DNA from: Mycolicibacterium sphagni | GTDB taxonomy: Bacteria > Actinomycetota > Actinomycetes > Mycobacteriales > Mycobacteriaceae | Length of the DNA: 64,000 nt | Assembly: GCF_013337765.1 (NCBI RefSeq) | Contig: NZ_VBSB01000001.1 | Span: forward strand, 1-64,000 | Reading direction: 5' to 3' | Made by a program: the position numbers and the translations under genes | Notes under the pieces: generated by a model | What the model was told of the DNA's origin: nothing | What the model saw: the letters and a program-made list of their open reading frames with translations, nothing else | Databases searched by the model: none | Shown: positions 52,901-61,706 of the stretch, one piece after another | How the letters are laid out: each line of letters opens with the position of its first letter | How positions within the stretch are numbered: the first letter of the stretch is position 1

Positions 52901-53122
52901 CATCTTGTGGGCGGAGACCAGCACCGGAGCATCTTGGGGCAGGAAATCCGGGGGGTTGCGGGCCGCGACGACGGACAACGGGGCGATGAGGGCCACCAGG
53001 GCGCCCGCCAGAACTAGCCAAGCGGCGATCACGAGCAGTGGGTGGTGAACGATCGCCCGACCCAAGCCCGTGAAGAACCTACGTGCTGACACGCCCTTGA
53101 AAACGGCGCGCTTGGACATCAC
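49937..53122 (-). CDS. MmpL-family RND transporter
   Basis: 1061 residues. Two RND halves: the first membrane helix (HPLLVIAAWLVLAGALVALI) precedes a large periplasmic loop, then a helix bundle with GAGVDYGVFLYSRY; the second half repeats it with GADYNLLLISRIRDE. These Asp-Tyr pairs carry proton flow in MmpL proteins. The long second loop is partly coiled coil, as in MmpL4/5-type proteins. An acidic, Ala-rich C-terminal tail follows. Exports lipids or siderophore-like molecules; cargo unknown and no MmpS is next to it. The convergent biosynthetic genes could supply it. Confidence 0.93.
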   Translation of the reverse strand: MMSKRAVFKGVSARRFFTGLGRAIVHHPLLVIAAWLVLAGALVALIAPLSVVAARNPPDFLPQDAPVLVSAHKMQEAFHEANAGNFAAVILSNENGLTPADEDTYRRIVDKLKADTKHVTSLQDFVHIPELKEVMTSKDGKAWNLPVSMSGTMGAPDGQEAYRAVFKAANEESKNSSLKVNVVGGASTLEDLTVIGANDQHMIEIATVGLVFAILVIVYRSLVAMLMPLLTIGVSLVVSQQTVAGLGELGLGLGPQTIMLMTGMVMGAGVDYGVFLYSRYQELTKTGLASDDALVEALASIGEVIAGSAGTVAITFLGMSFTKLAIFSSVGPALAVTIFVGFLASITLLPAFIVLAGRRGWIKQRRDVTGRFWRRSGVMIVRRPVLLLTTSVLILGALAATTAVMNFNYDDRKNLPQDSASNHAYEVMDRHFPISSTLQQFLFIQSPNDLRSPKALADMEQMAARIAQLPDIDMVRGITRPTGQVLEQAKTTYQAGEVGSKLGDASNLIHTNDDNLSLLSGGAGKMADVLGQIRTQVVGSIASVRGLTSALDAMSQKYGGSKTLDQIDKTASLVTNMRTLGDSLGVSILRVTSISDWATPMVLALNVSPQCDADPACVASRSDLQKIVDVSDTPAVHAIEAFARELSQTDGSQKLDESVRALSQDVQKATAAARALGVGQPGGVEKKLNEAVTGANQLADASRQLAVGVQVLVDQTRNLGAGLDQASGFLLAMKREAADPPMSGFYIPPQVLTMDEFKKAAALFVSEDGHSARYLIQTALNPFGIAAMDQTKVIVDTANAARPNTQLAGAEISMVGYSSINANIRDFYDSDFVYILFMTLVVVFLILFVLLRSVVAPLYLVLSVILSYGAALGIGVVVFQFILGQELSWGVPGIAFMVLVAVGADYNLLLISRIRDEAKYGVRSAVIRTVGATGGVITSAGLIFAASMMALTVSSILTAAQIGFVIGVGLLLDTFLVRTLTVPAAAVLVGDANWWPSKPPRVKIEAAKAAAAAAAAASVAAPVAVLDHEFDDETVAEELPEEFDEAIDEDEPPTDLHLEAE

Positions 53123-53283
53123 ACCAAGTTACATCGCGCAAACGCGCGGACATGTATCACGAGGTGACGAGACAATTCGTGGCGAGCGCAGGCCCGCGAG
53201 TCGGATCGTACGCCCGCTTCGAGAACTAAGCGCGGCGAGAACAGCCGTATGCCACGATGGAGCAAACAAAATGGGAGTGGCAG

Positions 53284-53616
53284 ATGAGCTGGATGGTCAC
53301 TGCGGCCGGCGCGCTGATCGTGTTAGCCACAACGGGGGCGCCACTGCCGCTCGACGACCCCGATCAGGACCTTCCCACCGGTCCGCAAGACCCCGCGTGC
53401 CTGCAATTCCCCGGGTACGCCGCGTGTCAGGGAGGGCCCTACTGGCAGGGGCCGCCGGTGAGCCCGCTCGACCCCCAATGCGCGGCCATGCCCGGTTATG
53501 CGGCATGTGTGGGCAGCCCGTTCACCCCGGCTCCTCCGCCGCCACCACCGCCGCCCCCGCACGTGCCGGAAATGCCGATGACCGGCGGTATGCCGGGAAT
53601 GCCGGGCCACATCTAG
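53284..53616 (+). CDS. Small secreted proline-rich protein
   Basis: 110 residues from ATG53284, with GGGAG 6 nt upstream; ATG53257 would add nine residues. Signal peptide SWMVTAAGALIVLATTGA, then two repeats, DPACLQFPGYAACQGGPYWQ and DPQCAAMPGYAACVGSPFTP, each with two Cys, then a Pro run and a Met/Gly/Pro end. It holds the place of Rv3312A (mtp pilin) next to add, and shares size, secretion and Pro-richness but I see no clear sequence identity. Possibly a wall or surface protein. Confidence 0.7.
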   Translation: MSWMVTAAGALIVLATTGAPLPLDDPDQDLPTGPQDPACLQFPGYAACQGGPYWQGPPVSPLDPQCAAMPGYAACVGSPFTPAPPPPPPPPPHVPEMPMTGGMPGMPGHI

Positions 53617-53622
53617 GTCGCG

Positions 53623-54711
53623 TCAGCCGATCAGCACGGCATAGCGCGGCTTGATCACCTCGTCGATGATGGCCAGGCGCTCGTCGAAGTGGATAAACGC
53701 CGACTTCATCGCGTTGATGGTGAAGCGCTCGAGATCACTCCAGCCGTAGCCGAATGCCTCGACCAGCCGCAGCATCTCCTGGCTCATCGTGGTGTCGCTC
53801 ATCAATCGGTTATCGGTGTTGACCGTGACCCGGAATCGCAGCCGGGCCAGCAGGTCGAAGGGATGGCTGGCGATACTGTCCACCGCGCCGGTCTGCACAT
53901 TGGAACTCGGGCACATCTCCAGCGGAATCCGTTTGTCGCGCAGGATCGCGGCCAGCGGCCCCAGCCTGGCCGTGCCGTCGGCCAGCACCTCGATATCGTC
54001 CACGATGCGGACGCCATGGCCGAGGCGATCGGCTCCGCAGTAGGCAAGGGCTTCGTGAATCGACGGCAGGCCGAACGCCTCACCGGCGTGAATGGTGAAG
54101 CGCGCGTTGTTGGTTCGCATGTACTCGAACGCGTCGAGGTGACGCGTCGGCGGGTAGCCGGCCTCGGCGCCGGCGATGTCGAATCCCACCACTCCCTTGT
54201 CGCGGAACCGGATCGCCAGTTCGGCGATCCCCCGGGATCGGGCGGCGTGACGCATCGCGGTCACCAGGCAACGCACCACGATCGGACGACCGGCCGCGGC
54301 TGCGGCCTTCTCGCCGTCGGCGAAACCGGCCAGCACCGCATCCACTACCTCGTCGAGGGACAGCCCGCCATCGATGTGCAGTTCGGGGGCGAAGCGCACC
54401 TCGGCGTACACCACGTTGTCGGCGGCCAGGTCCTCGACGCATTCGAAGGCGACCCGGTGCAGCGACTCGGCGGTCTGCATGACAGCGACGGTGTGCGCGA
54501 ACGGTTCCAGATAGCGCACCAGCGACCCACTGTGGGCCGCGGTGCGAAACCAGGCGGCCAGCGAGGCCTCGTCGGTGGCGGGCAGGCCGTCGTAGCCGAT
54601 CTGCTCGGCGATCTCGAGGACGGTGGCCGGGCGCAGCCCGCCGTCGAGGTGATCGTGCAGCAGCGCCTTGGGCGCCCGGCCGATCATCGCGAGGGTCAGC
54701 GGGGTGGGCAT
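53623..54711 (-). CDS. add: Adenosine deaminase
   Basis: 362 residues. The zinc ligands are in [12 protein letters not shown] and [13 protein letters not shown] (His and catalytic Glu), with [11 protein letters not shown] and [11 protein letters not shown] supplying His and Asp. It converts adenosine to inosine, which deoD can then split. The start overlaps deoA by one base (TGATG), so cdd-deoA-add form one operon read from the minus strand. Confidence 0.95.
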   Translation of the reverse strand: MPTPLTLAMIGRAPKALLHDHLDGGLRPATVLEIAEQIGYDGLPATDEASLAAWFRTAAHSGSLVRYLEPFAHTVAVMQTAESLHRVAFECVEDLAADNVVYAEVRFAPELHIDGGLSLDEVVDAVLAGFADGEKAAAAAGRPIVVRCLVTAMRHAARSRGIAELAIRFRDKGVVGFDIAGAEAGYPPTRHLDAFEYMRTNNARFTIHAGEAFGLPSIHEALAYCGADRLGHGVRIVDDIEVLADGTARLGPLAAILRDKRIPLEMCPSSNVQTGAVDSIASHPFDLLARLRFRVTVNTDNRLMSDTTMSQEMLRLVEAFGYGWSDLERFTINAMKSAFIHFDERLAIIDEVIKPRYAVLIG

Positions 54712-56048
54712 CAGCCAATCCGATCGATGATCAGGGGGCGTACCGGCGGGCAGGAGCGCAGCGACCCGGGGATAGATCCAGCCGGTGGGCAGGTGTCGAC
54801 GACGGACCAGGACCCGTCGAGTTCGCCCATGGCGGCGGGCAGCCGCTGCGGGTTGTCGGTGTACAGCGTGAAGAGTGGCTCACCAGCGGAAACCGGCTCG
54901 CCGGGGCGGCGGTGGATGCGCACGCCTGCGCCGGATTGCACGCGTTCGCCCGGGTGGGCCCGGCCAGCGCCGAGCCGCCACACCGTCAGCCCCATTGCCA
55001 TCGCGTTGATGTCCCCCATTGTGCCGCCTCGAGGTGCCAGCACGGTCTCGGAATGACTACCGATCGGAAGCTGTGCGTGAACATCACCGCCCTGGGCGGC
55101 AACGAGTGCCCGGAAGCGGTCCATCGCGGTGCCGTCGCGCAGTGTCTGCGCGGGGTCGCGGCCGTCGATGCCGGCAAGATCCAGCATCTCGACCGCTAAG
55201 CGGATGGTCAGCTCCACAACGTCGTCGGGGCCGCCCCCGGCGAGCACCTCCAGGGACTCGGCGACCTCGATGGCGTTGCCGACCGCGCGGCCCAGCGGGA
55301 TGTCCATATCGGTCAGCACGGCCCGCGTCGGCACACCTTGGGCCAGACCCAGCTCCACCATCGTGGCCGCCAGTTCCCGGGATTCGGCTTCGGTCTTCAG
55401 AAACGCCCCGCGGCCGACCTTCACATCGAGCACCAGAGCGTCGGCGCCCTCGGCCAGCTTTTTGCTCATCACCGAACTGGCAATCAACGGCAACGACTCC
55501 ACCGTGCCCGTGACATCGCGCAGTGCATAGATCTTGCGGTCCGCGGGTGCCAGCTCGCCGGCAGCGAAGATGGCCGCCCCGATCTCCAACAACTGCTGAC
55601 GGACTTGGGTTTTGGTGATCTCGGCGGTGAATCCGGGTATCGACTCCAGCTTGTCCAGAGTGCCGCCGGTATGCCCGAGACCGCGGCCCGCGGCCTGCGG
55701 AACCGCCGCACCGCATGCCGCGATGACGGCGACCAGGGGAATGGTGATCTTGTCGCCCACTCCACCGGTGGAGTGTTTGTCCACCGTGGGCACCCGACGA
55801 CCGTCGCGGCGCAGATCGCTGAAGTCCAGCTTCTCGCCCGAGGCGATCATCGCGGTCGTCCACCGGGAGATCTCACCGCGATCCATCCCACGCAGGAAGA
55901 TCGCCATCAGCAGCGCCGACATCTGCTCGTCGGCCACCCCGCCATGGGTGTACGCGTCGATCACCCAGTCGATGGCCTCGTCGGTCAACCGGAAGCCGTC
56001 GCGCTTGGCCCGGATGACCGTGGGAGCGTCGAATGTGAACTCCGTCAC
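54711..56048 (-). CDS. deoA: Thymidine/pyrimidine nucleoside phosphorylase
   Basis: 445 residues from GTG56048. [20 protein letters not shown] opens the family fold; [37 protein letters not shown] (phosphate/pyrimidine loop), [18 protein letters not shown] and [15 protein letters not shown] are the signature segments. Splits thymidine or uridine with phosphate, giving deoxyribose-1-phosphate that PmmB might isomerise. Overlaps cdd by 4 nt and add by one. Confidence 0.95.
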   Translation of the reverse strand: MTEFTFDAPTVIRAKRDGFRLTDEAIDWVIDAYTHGGVADEQMSALLMAIFLRGMDRGEISRWTTAMIASGEKLDFSDLRRDGRRVPTVDKHSTGGVGDKITIPLVAVIAACGAAVPQAAGRGLGHTGGTLDKLESIPGFTAEITKTQVRQQLLEIGAAIFAAGELAPADRKIYALRDVTGTVESLPLIASSVMSKKLAEGADALVLDVKVGRGAFLKTEAESRELAATMVELGLAQGVPTRAVLTDMDIPLGRAVGNAIEVAESLEVLAGGGPDDVVELTIRLAVEMLDLAGIDGRDPAQTLRDGTAMDRFRALVAAQGGDVHAQLPIGSHSETVLAPRGGTMGDINAMAMGLTVWRLGAGRAHPGERVQSGAGVRIHRRPGEPVSAGEPLFTLYTDNPQRLPAAMGELDGSWSVVDTCPPAGSIPGSLRSCPPVRPLIIDRIG

Positions 56049-56458
56049 GGCTTTTCCCGCTCCACCCGCGCCAGATCGTCGGGACCGAAGGCGTCCGGCA
56101 ACAGCTCCGCCAGCCGGCGCGGGCCGCGTGCGTGATCGACCAGCAGCTCCGGCCCACCGTGTTCGAGAAGCAGCTGCCTGCAGCGTCCGCACGGCATCAA
56201 GGCCGCCCCGGTGGCATCCACCACCGCCACCGCGAGCAGCCGTCCGCCGCCGCCGGAAATCAGGGCGCAGACCACTGCGCATTCGGCACAGAGACCTAGG
56301 CCATATGAGACATTTTCCACATTGCAGCCGGTGACGACGCGGCCGTCGTCAACCAGGCCGGCCGCCCCGACCGGAAACCCCGAGTACGGCGCGTAGGCAT
56401 GACGGGATACCCCAATAGCCTTGGTACGCAATAATTTCCATTCGTTTTCGGCAACCAT
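56045..56458 (-). CDS. cdd: Cytidine deaminase
   Basis: 137 residues, tetrameric class. Zinc is held by LCAECAVVCAL (Cys and catalytic Glu) and MPCGRCRQLLLE (two Cys); YAPYSGFPVGAAGLVDDG and TGCNVENVSYGLGLC bind the nucleoside. Converts cytidine to uridine. First gene of cdd-deoA-add, and divergent from sdhC across about 180 bp. Confidence 0.96.
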   Translation of the reverse strand: MVAENEWKLLRTKAIGVSRHAYAPYSGFPVGAAGLVDDGRVVTGCNVENVSYGLGLCAECAVVCALISGGGGRLLAVAVVDATGAALMPCGRCRQLLLEHGGPELLVDHARGPRRLAELLPDAFGPDDLARVEREKP

Positions 56459-56519
56459 GTGTCACTCACCACACCCGTACTGAATGCATTCACCAACCGC
56501 CTAACAGGACTTGCCCAGC

Positions 56520-56556
56520 GGCGGCTACCCGGCCCAAATCGGCACCCGTAGCCGCC
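56520..56556. promoter_or_regulatory. Inverted repeat between cdd and sdhC
   Basis: GGCGGCTAC (56520-56528) and GTAGCCGCC (56548-56556) are perfect 9-bp arms about a 19-bp loop, between the divergent cdd and sdh operons. A TAGAGT at 56600-56605 could be the sdh -10 box. It may bind a regulator of either operon. Confidence 0.4.
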
Positions 56557-56640
56557 TCTTATCTCTGCACGGTAGTTCTTTGCACCCCATAAACGGCGTT
56601 AGAGTCCACCCAAACTATGGCGATGGTGTTGGAGGCGCTG

Positions 56641-57063
56641 ATGAGTACAGCGGCACCGGTCGTGCCGGGCCCGCGCGATAAGTCGACTCGACGACGGCGC
56701 ACTCTTTATCGCGGCGACCCCGGAATGTGGTCGTGGGTGCTGCACCGCATCACCGGCGCGACGATCTTCTTCTTCCTGTTCGTCCACGTCCTCGACACCG
56801 CTCTGGTCCGGGTCAGCCCGCAGGCCTACAACGAGGTGGTCGAGACCTATAAGTCGCCGATCGTCGGACTGATGGAGATCGGCCTGGTGGCCGCACTGCT
56901 CTATCACGCACTCAACGGCGTGCGGATCATCCTCATCGACTTCTGGTGGAAGGGACCGCGCTATCAGCGCCAGATGCTGTGGGCGGTGGCCGGGGTCTGG
57001 CTGCTGGTGATGGTGCCGTCGCTGGTGATCATCGGCATGCACATGGCGGAGCGATTCCTGTGA
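56641..57063 (+). CDS. sdhC: Succinate dehydrogenase cytochrome b subunit
   Basis: 140 residues from ATG56641, with GGAGG 5 nt upstream; the earlier in-frame ATG56617 lacks this. Three membrane helices, with the heme-binding signature WVLHRITGATIFFFLFVHVL and ALLYHALNGVRIILIDF carrying the second His. Anchors the complex and passes electrons to menaquinone. First of sdhCDAB; overlaps sdhD by GTGA. Confidence 0.95.
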   Translation: MSTAAPVVPGPRDKSTRRRRTLYRGDPGMWSWVLHRITGATIFFFLFVHVLDTALVRVSPQAYNEVVETYKSPIVGLMEIGLVAALLYHALNGVRIILIDFWWKGPRYQRQMLWAVAGVWLLVMVPSLVIIGMHMAERFL

Positions 57064-57521
57064 GCGCGCCGGAGAACCGGCTCGGCCCGCCGGCCCCCAT
57101 CCTGGAGCGCAGCCACGACCGTCCGGCCGGGCTGGACAATCCGCGCACCCCGCGCCGCCGTGGCGGTATGCCCAACTTCGAGAAGTACGCCTGGCTGTTC
57201 ATGCGGTTCTCGGGCGTCGTCCTGATTTTCCTGGCGCTGGGACACCTGTTCATCGGGTTGATGTGGGACGGCGGCGTCTACCGCATCGACTTCAACTACG
57301 TCGCCCAGCGCTGGGCCTCGCCGTTCTGGCAGACCTGGGATCTGCTGCTGTTGTGGCTGGCTCAGCTGCACGGCGGCAACGGGATCCGCACGATCATCGG
57401 CGACTACGCACGCAAGGACTCCACCAAGTTCTGGCTCAACTCGCTGTTGGTGGTCTCACTACTCATCGTGTTGGTGGTGGGGACCTACGTGCTGCTGACC
57501 TTCGATCCGAACATCTCCTGA
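57060..57521 (+). CDS. sdhD: Succinate dehydrogenase membrane anchor subunit
   Basis: 153 residues from GTG57060. A 45-residue soluble start is followed by three helices (LFMRFSGVVLIFLALGHLFI, FWQTWDLLLLWLAQLHGGNG, LLVVSLLIVLVVGTYVLLTF) with the RFSG and HGGNGIR motifs typical of the type. Pairs with SdhC in the membrane. Confidence 0.95.
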   Translation: MSAPENRLGPPAPILERSHDRPAGLDNPRTPRRRGGMPNFEKYAWLFMRFSGVVLIFLALGHLFIGLMWDGGVYRIDFNYVAQRWASPFWQTWDLLLLWLAQLHGGNGIRTIIGDYARKDSTKFWLNSLLVVSLLIVLVVGTYVLLTFDPNIS

Positions 57522-57534
57522 GTCCGAGGCGAAA

Positions 57535-59289
57535 ATGATTACCGAACACCGCTACGACGTGGTCATCGTCGGCGCAGGCGGAGCAGGCATGCGCGCTGCC
57601 GTCGAGGCGGGCCCGCGGGTGCGGACCGCGGTGCTGACCAAGCTGTATCCGACGCGTTCACACACCGGCGCGGCCCAGGGCGGCATGTGCGCCGCACTGG
57701 CCAATGTCGAAGAGGACAACTGGGAGTGGCACACCTTCGACACCGTCAAGGGTGGCGACTATCTCGCCGACCAGGACGCCGTCGAGATCATGTGCAAGGA
57801 AGCCATCGACGCGGTGCTCGACCTCGAGAAGATGGGGATGCCGTTCAATCGCACCCCCGAGGGCCGCATCGACCAGCGCCGCTTCGGCGGGCATACCCGC
57901 GACCACGGCAAGGCACCGGTGCGCCGCGCCTGTTACGCCGCCGACCGCACCGGCCACATGATCCTGCAGACGCTCTACCAAAACTGCGTCAAGCACGACG
58001 TGCAGTTCTTCAACGAGTTCTATGCCCTTGACCTGGCTTTGACGCAGACCCCGAGCGGTCCGGTGGCCACCGGCGTCATCGCCTACGAGCTGGCGACCGG
58101 AGACATCCATATCTTCCACGCCAAAGCCATCGTCTTCGCCACCGGTGGCTCGGGCCGGATGTACAAGACCACCTCGAATGCCCACACGCTGACCGGCGAC
58201 GGCTTGGGCATCGTCTTCCGCAAGGGACTTCCCTTGGAAGACATGGAGTTTCACCAGTTCCATCCGACCGGTCTGGCCGGCCTGGGAATCCTCATCTCCG
58301 AGGCCGTCCGCGGCGAGGGCGGCCGACTGCTCAACGGTGAGGGCGAACGGTTCATGGAGCGCTACGCCCCCACGATCGTCGACCTGGCCCCCCGTGACAT
58401 CGTCGCGCGCTCGATGGTGCTCGAAGTGCTCGAAGGCCGCGGCGCGGGCCCGCACAAGGATTACGTCTACATCGACGTGCGGCACCTCGGCGAGGACGTG
58501 CTCGAGGCCAAGCTGCCCGATATCACCGAGTTCGCCCGCACGTACCTGGGTGTGGACCCGGTCAAGGAACTGGTTCCGGTCTACCCGACGTGCCACTACG
58601 TCATGGGCGGCATCCCGACCACGATCACCGGACAAGTGCTGCGCAACAACACCACAACGGTGCCGGGGCTCTACGCCGCAGGCGAATGCGCGTGCGTGTC
58701 GGTGCACGGCGCCAACCGGCTGGGCACCAACTCGCTGTTGGACATCAACGTGTTCGGCCGCCGCGCAGGCATCTCCGCGGCTAACTACGCTCTTGCCCAC
58801 GACTTCGTCGACCTGCCCGAGGCGCCGGCCGGCACGGTGGTGAACTGGGTCTCCGACATCCTGAGCGAGCACGGCAACGAGCGCGTCGCCGACATCCGCG
58901 GTGAGCTGCAGCAGTCGATGGACAACAACGCCGCAGTGTTCCGCACCGAGGAAACACTCAAGCAGGCGCTCACCGATATCCACACCCTGAAGGAACGGTA
59001 TTCCCGAATCACCGTGCACGACAAGGGAAAGCGCTACAACAGCGATCTGCTGGAGGCCATCGAACTGGGCTTCCTGCTGGAGTTGGCCGAGGTCACCGTC
59101 GTCGGCGCATTGAACCGCAAGGAATCCCGCGGCGGGCATGCCCGCGAGGACTACCCCAACCGCGACGACACCAACTACATGCGGCACACGATGGCGTACA
59201 AGGACGGTCTGGATCTGCTGAGCGATATCCGGCTGGACTACAAACCCGTTGTGCAGACCCGCTATGAGCCGATGGAGCGACGGTATTGA
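57535..59289 (+). CDS. sdhA: Succinate dehydrogenase flavoprotein subunit
   Basis: 584 residues. FAD motif VVIVGAGGAGMRAAVEAGP and the FAD-linked His43 in TRSHTGAAQGGM; substrate site HQFHPTGLAG, RGEGGRLLNGEGERFM and the catalytic region HYVMGGIPT; HGANRLGTNSLLDINVFG near the end. Oxidises succinate to fumarate. Close relative of Sdh2-type SdhA in mycobacteria (Rv3318). Confidence 0.97.
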   Translation: MITEHRYDVVIVGAGGAGMRAAVEAGPRVRTAVLTKLYPTRSHTGAAQGGMCAALANVEEDNWEWHTFDTVKGGDYLADQDAVEIMCKEAIDAVLDLEKMGMPFNRTPEGRIDQRRFGGHTRDHGKAPVRRACYAADRTGHMILQTLYQNCVKHDVQFFNEFYALDLALTQTPSGPVATGVIAYELATGDIHIFHAKAIVFATGGSGRMYKTTSNAHTLTGDGLGIVFRKGLPLEDMEFHQFHPTGLAGLGILISEAVRGEGGRLLNGEGERFMERYAPTIVDLAPRDIVARSMVLEVLEGRGAGPHKDYVYIDVRHLGEDVLEAKLPDITEFARTYLGVDPVKELVPVYPTCHYVMGGIPTTITGQVLRNNTTTVPGLYAAGECACVSVHGANRLGTNSLLDINVFGRRAGISAANYALAHDFVDLPEAPAGTVVNWVSDILSEHGNERVADIRGELQQSMDNNAAVFRTEETLKQALTDIHTLKERYSRITVHDKGKRYNSDLLEAIELGFLLELAEVTVVGALNRKESRGGHAREDYPNRDDTNYMRHTMAYKDGLDLLSDIRLDYKPVVQTRYEPMERRY

Positions 59290-59305
59290 TGGAGAAGGAC
59301 GCCTG

Positions 59306-60076
59306 ATGACGATCGCACCTGAGCGCAAAGATCCCGTGCTGCCACCGATCCCCGACGGGGCGGTGATGGTGACGATGAAGATCGCGCGGTTCAACCCCGA
59401 AGATCCCGACAGCGCCGGCTACCAGAGCTTCCGGGTGCCCTGCCTGCCGAGCGACCGGCTGCTGAACCTGCTGATCTACGTGAAGAGCTATCTGGACGGC
59501 ACACTGACGTTCCGCCGCTCGTGCGCACACGGGGTGTGCGGTTCGGATGCCATGCGGATCAACGGGGTTAACCGGTTAGCCTGCAAGGTGCTGATGCGAG
59601 ACCTGCTGCCGAAGAAGGACAAGCCGCTCACCATCACCATCGAGCCGATCAAGGGCCTGGCCGTCGAGAAAGATCTCGTGGTCAACATGGAGCCGTTCTT
59701 CGACGCCTACCGTGCGGTCAAGCCCTACCTGATGACCTCGGGCAACCCGCCCACCCGTGAGCGCATTCAGAGCCCGACCGACCGGGCCCGCTACGACGAC
59801 ACCACCAAGTGCATTCTGTGCGCCTGCTGCACCACCAGCTGCCCGGTCTACTGGAGCGAGGGGTCGTACTTCGGGCCTGCCGCGATCGTCAACGCCCACC
59901 GGTTCATCTTCGACAGCCGCGACGAGGGGGCCGCCGAGCGGCTGGACATCCTCAACGAGGTCGACGGGGTGTGGCGCTGCCGCACGACGTTCAACTGCAC
60001 CGATGCCTGCCCGCGCGGTATCGAGGTCACCAAGGCGATCCAGGAGGTCAAGCGCGCGTTGATGTTCGCGCGCTGA
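59306..60076 (+). CDS. sdhB: Succinate dehydrogenase iron-sulfur subunit
   Basis: 256 residues from ATG59306, with GGAGAAGGA upstream. The 2Fe-2S ligands are in RRSCAHGVCGSDAM and RLACKV; 4Fe-4S and 3Fe-4S ligands in KCILCACCTTSCPVYW and NCTDACPRGIEVTKAI. Passes electrons from SdhA to SdhCD. Convergent with the AMP-ligase gene over an inverted repeat. Confidence 0.97.
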   Translation: MTIAPERKDPVLPPIPDGAVMVTMKIARFNPEDPDSAGYQSFRVPCLPSDRLLNLLIYVKSYLDGTLTFRRSCAHGVCGSDAMRINGVNRLACKVLMRDLLPKKDKPLTITIEPIKGLAVEKDLVVNMEPFFDAYRAVKPYLMTSGNPPTRERIQSPTDRARYDDTTKCILCACCTTSCPVYWSEGSYFGPAAIVNAHRFIFDSRDEGAAERLDILNEVDGVWRCRTTFNCTDACPRGIEVTKAIQEVKRALMFAR

Positions 60077-60085
60077 CTTTCCTGC

Positions 60086-60145
60086 GCGAGCAGACGCAAA
60101 CGGTCCCGAAACCCCGGCGTGTCGGAGTCCTTTATGTCTGCTCGC
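60086..60145. repeat. Inverted repeat after sdhB, possible two-way terminator
   Basis: GCGAGCAGAC (60086-60095) and GTCTGCTCGC (60136-60145) are perfect 10-bp arms about a 40-bp loop; the right arm covers the last codons of the convergent ligase gene. I recall GCGAGCAGACGCAAA as a frequent intergenic string in mycobacteria, which a search could confirm. Confidence 0.55.
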
Positions 60146-61706
60146 GGTAGAAATTGCCGCGGGCCGGACGCTCCCACAGCACGCCGCCCTGCGCGGTCAC
60201 CCCGGCCGCACTCAGTTCCCGCTTGAGGATCTTGTTGGTGGCGGTCTGCGGCAGGTCGGCGTTGATGCGGACGAAGCGCGGCCAGGCCTTCGGTGACAGG
60301 TCGGCCTGCTCGGCCAGGAATGCCTCGAACTGCTCCGGCGTCAGCGACTGCTCTTGGCGCAGAACGATTGCGGCCATCACCTGGTCGCCCACCCGCTCGT
60401 CGGGCACGGCGTAGACGGCCACTTGGTTGAGCTGCGGAAGCCGCAGCAGGATCCGTTCGATCGGGGCGGCGGCCATGTTCTCGCCGTCCACCCGCATCCA
60501 GTCCGAGGTCCGGCCGGCCAGATAGATCCAGCCGTCGGCGTCTTTGTAGGCGAGGTCGCCGGTCCAGTACATGCCGTGGCGCAGACGTTCGGAGGTGGCC
60601 GCCGGGTCGTTGTAGTAGCCGGCGAAGGGGCCGGATCCGGTGGTGTTCACCAGCTCCCCGACCGCCTCGTCGGTATTGGCCAGTGCGCCGTTGCCGTCGA
60701 AAACGGCTGTGGCACACTCGGTCACGGTGTCGGCGTGATAGATCGCCACACCACCCCAGCCCTTGCCGATCGATCCCGGCGGGGTGCCGTTCTCGCGGAC
60801 GACGACGACGGCGAACTCACTGGAACCGAAGCCGTCCATGATGCGACAGCCGAAACGCCGAGAGAATTCGGCGATGTCCCGCTCGGTGGCCTCGTTGCCG
60901 TACATGACGCGCAGCGGGTTGTCGGCGTCGTCGGGTTGCTCGGGGGTGGCCAGCACCAGCGCGAGCGGCTTGCCGACATAGTTCATGAAGGTGACGCCGT
61001 AGCGGCGTAGGTCCGGAAGTAACCGCGACACGGAGAATTTCACCGGCACCATCGCCGCCCCCGCCGACACCGCGACCGAAAAGCCAACGGCCACCCCGTT
61101 GGAGTGGAACAAGGGCATCGCCAGATAGCAGACGTCGGCGGCGGTGATGTCCATCTGAGCGACCAGGCTCAGGCCGCACATGACGCTCATCGCATGGGCG
61201 AACGGCACGGCCTTGGGGTTACCGCTGGTGCCGGATGTGAAGATCATCATGAACGGGTCGGTACCGCTGACCTCATGCGGGACAAGGGGTTCCGCGGCAT
61301 CTACCGCCTCGGCGTAGCGCGGGCCCGTCACGTCGAGCACCGTGACGCCCGAGAGGTCGAGCCCGTCGAGCAGCCCGGCGTAATCGGTGTCGACCAGCAG
61401 CAGTTGGCAGTCCGACCGGCGGATGTCGGAGACCAGACCCTCGCCCCGGCGCGTGGTGTTGATCCCGCACAACACATAGCCGCCGAGTGCGGCCGCGGCC
61501 ATCGAACGCACGTAGGCCGGTGAATTCGTCAGCAGTGCACCGATATGCAGCGGCCGGTCCGGGTCGGTCATGGCCAGCAGTGCGGCGGCTTCAGCACTCG
61601 CCTCGGCGAGGTACTCGCGCCAGGTCCAGCTGCGGTCGGGTGAGATCACCGCGATGGAGTCGTCATCGATCCGGCCGCGCAACAGCTTCTGGACGGTGTC
61701 GATCAT
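60132..61706 (-). CDS. AMP-dependent acyl-CoA ligase (FadD type)
   Basis: 524 residues from ATG61706. ATP loop MIFTSGTSGNPKAVPF, then MDGFGSSEFAVVV, YWTGDLAYKDADGWIYLAGR and the hinge DWMRVDGENMAAAPIE; the C-terminal Lys is in TATNKILKREL. Activates a carboxylic acid as CoA ester. In an operon with DUF35, thiolase-like and MaoC-type genes it probably starts side-chain breakdown of a steroid-like or branched acid. It resembles FadD17/FadD19-type enzymes but I cannot fix the name. Confidence 0.9.
   Translation of the reverse strand: MIDTVQKLLRGRIDDDSIAVISPDRSWTWREYLAEASAEAAALLAMTDPDRPLHIGALLTNSPAYVRSMAAAALGGYVLCGINTTRRGEGLVSDIRRSDCQLLLVDTDYAGLLDGLDLSGVTVLDVTGPRYAEAVDAAEPLVPHEVSGTDPFMMIFTSGTSGNPKAVPFAHAMSVMCGLSLVAQMDITAADVCYLAMPLFHSNGVAVGFSVAVSAGAAMVPVKFSVSRLLPDLRRYGVTFMNYVGKPLALVLATPEQPDDADNPLRVMYGNEATERDIAEFSRRFGCRIMDGFGSSEFAVVVVRENGTPPGSIGKGWGGVAIYHADTVTECATAVFDGNGALANTDEAVGELVNTTGSGPFAGYYNDPAATSERLRHGMYWTGDLAYKDADGWIYLAGRTSDWMRVDGENMAAAPIERILLRLPQLNQVAVYAVPDERVGDQVMAAIVLRQEQSLTPEQFEAFLAEQADLSPKAWPRFVRINADLPQTATNKILKRELSAAGVTAQGGVLWERPARGNFYREQT

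Noticed and set aside
51527..53017. 496-codon open frame on the plus strand
   Set aside because: Lies antisense to mmpL and reads as His/Arg/Gly/Gln-rich noise typical of a shadow frame.
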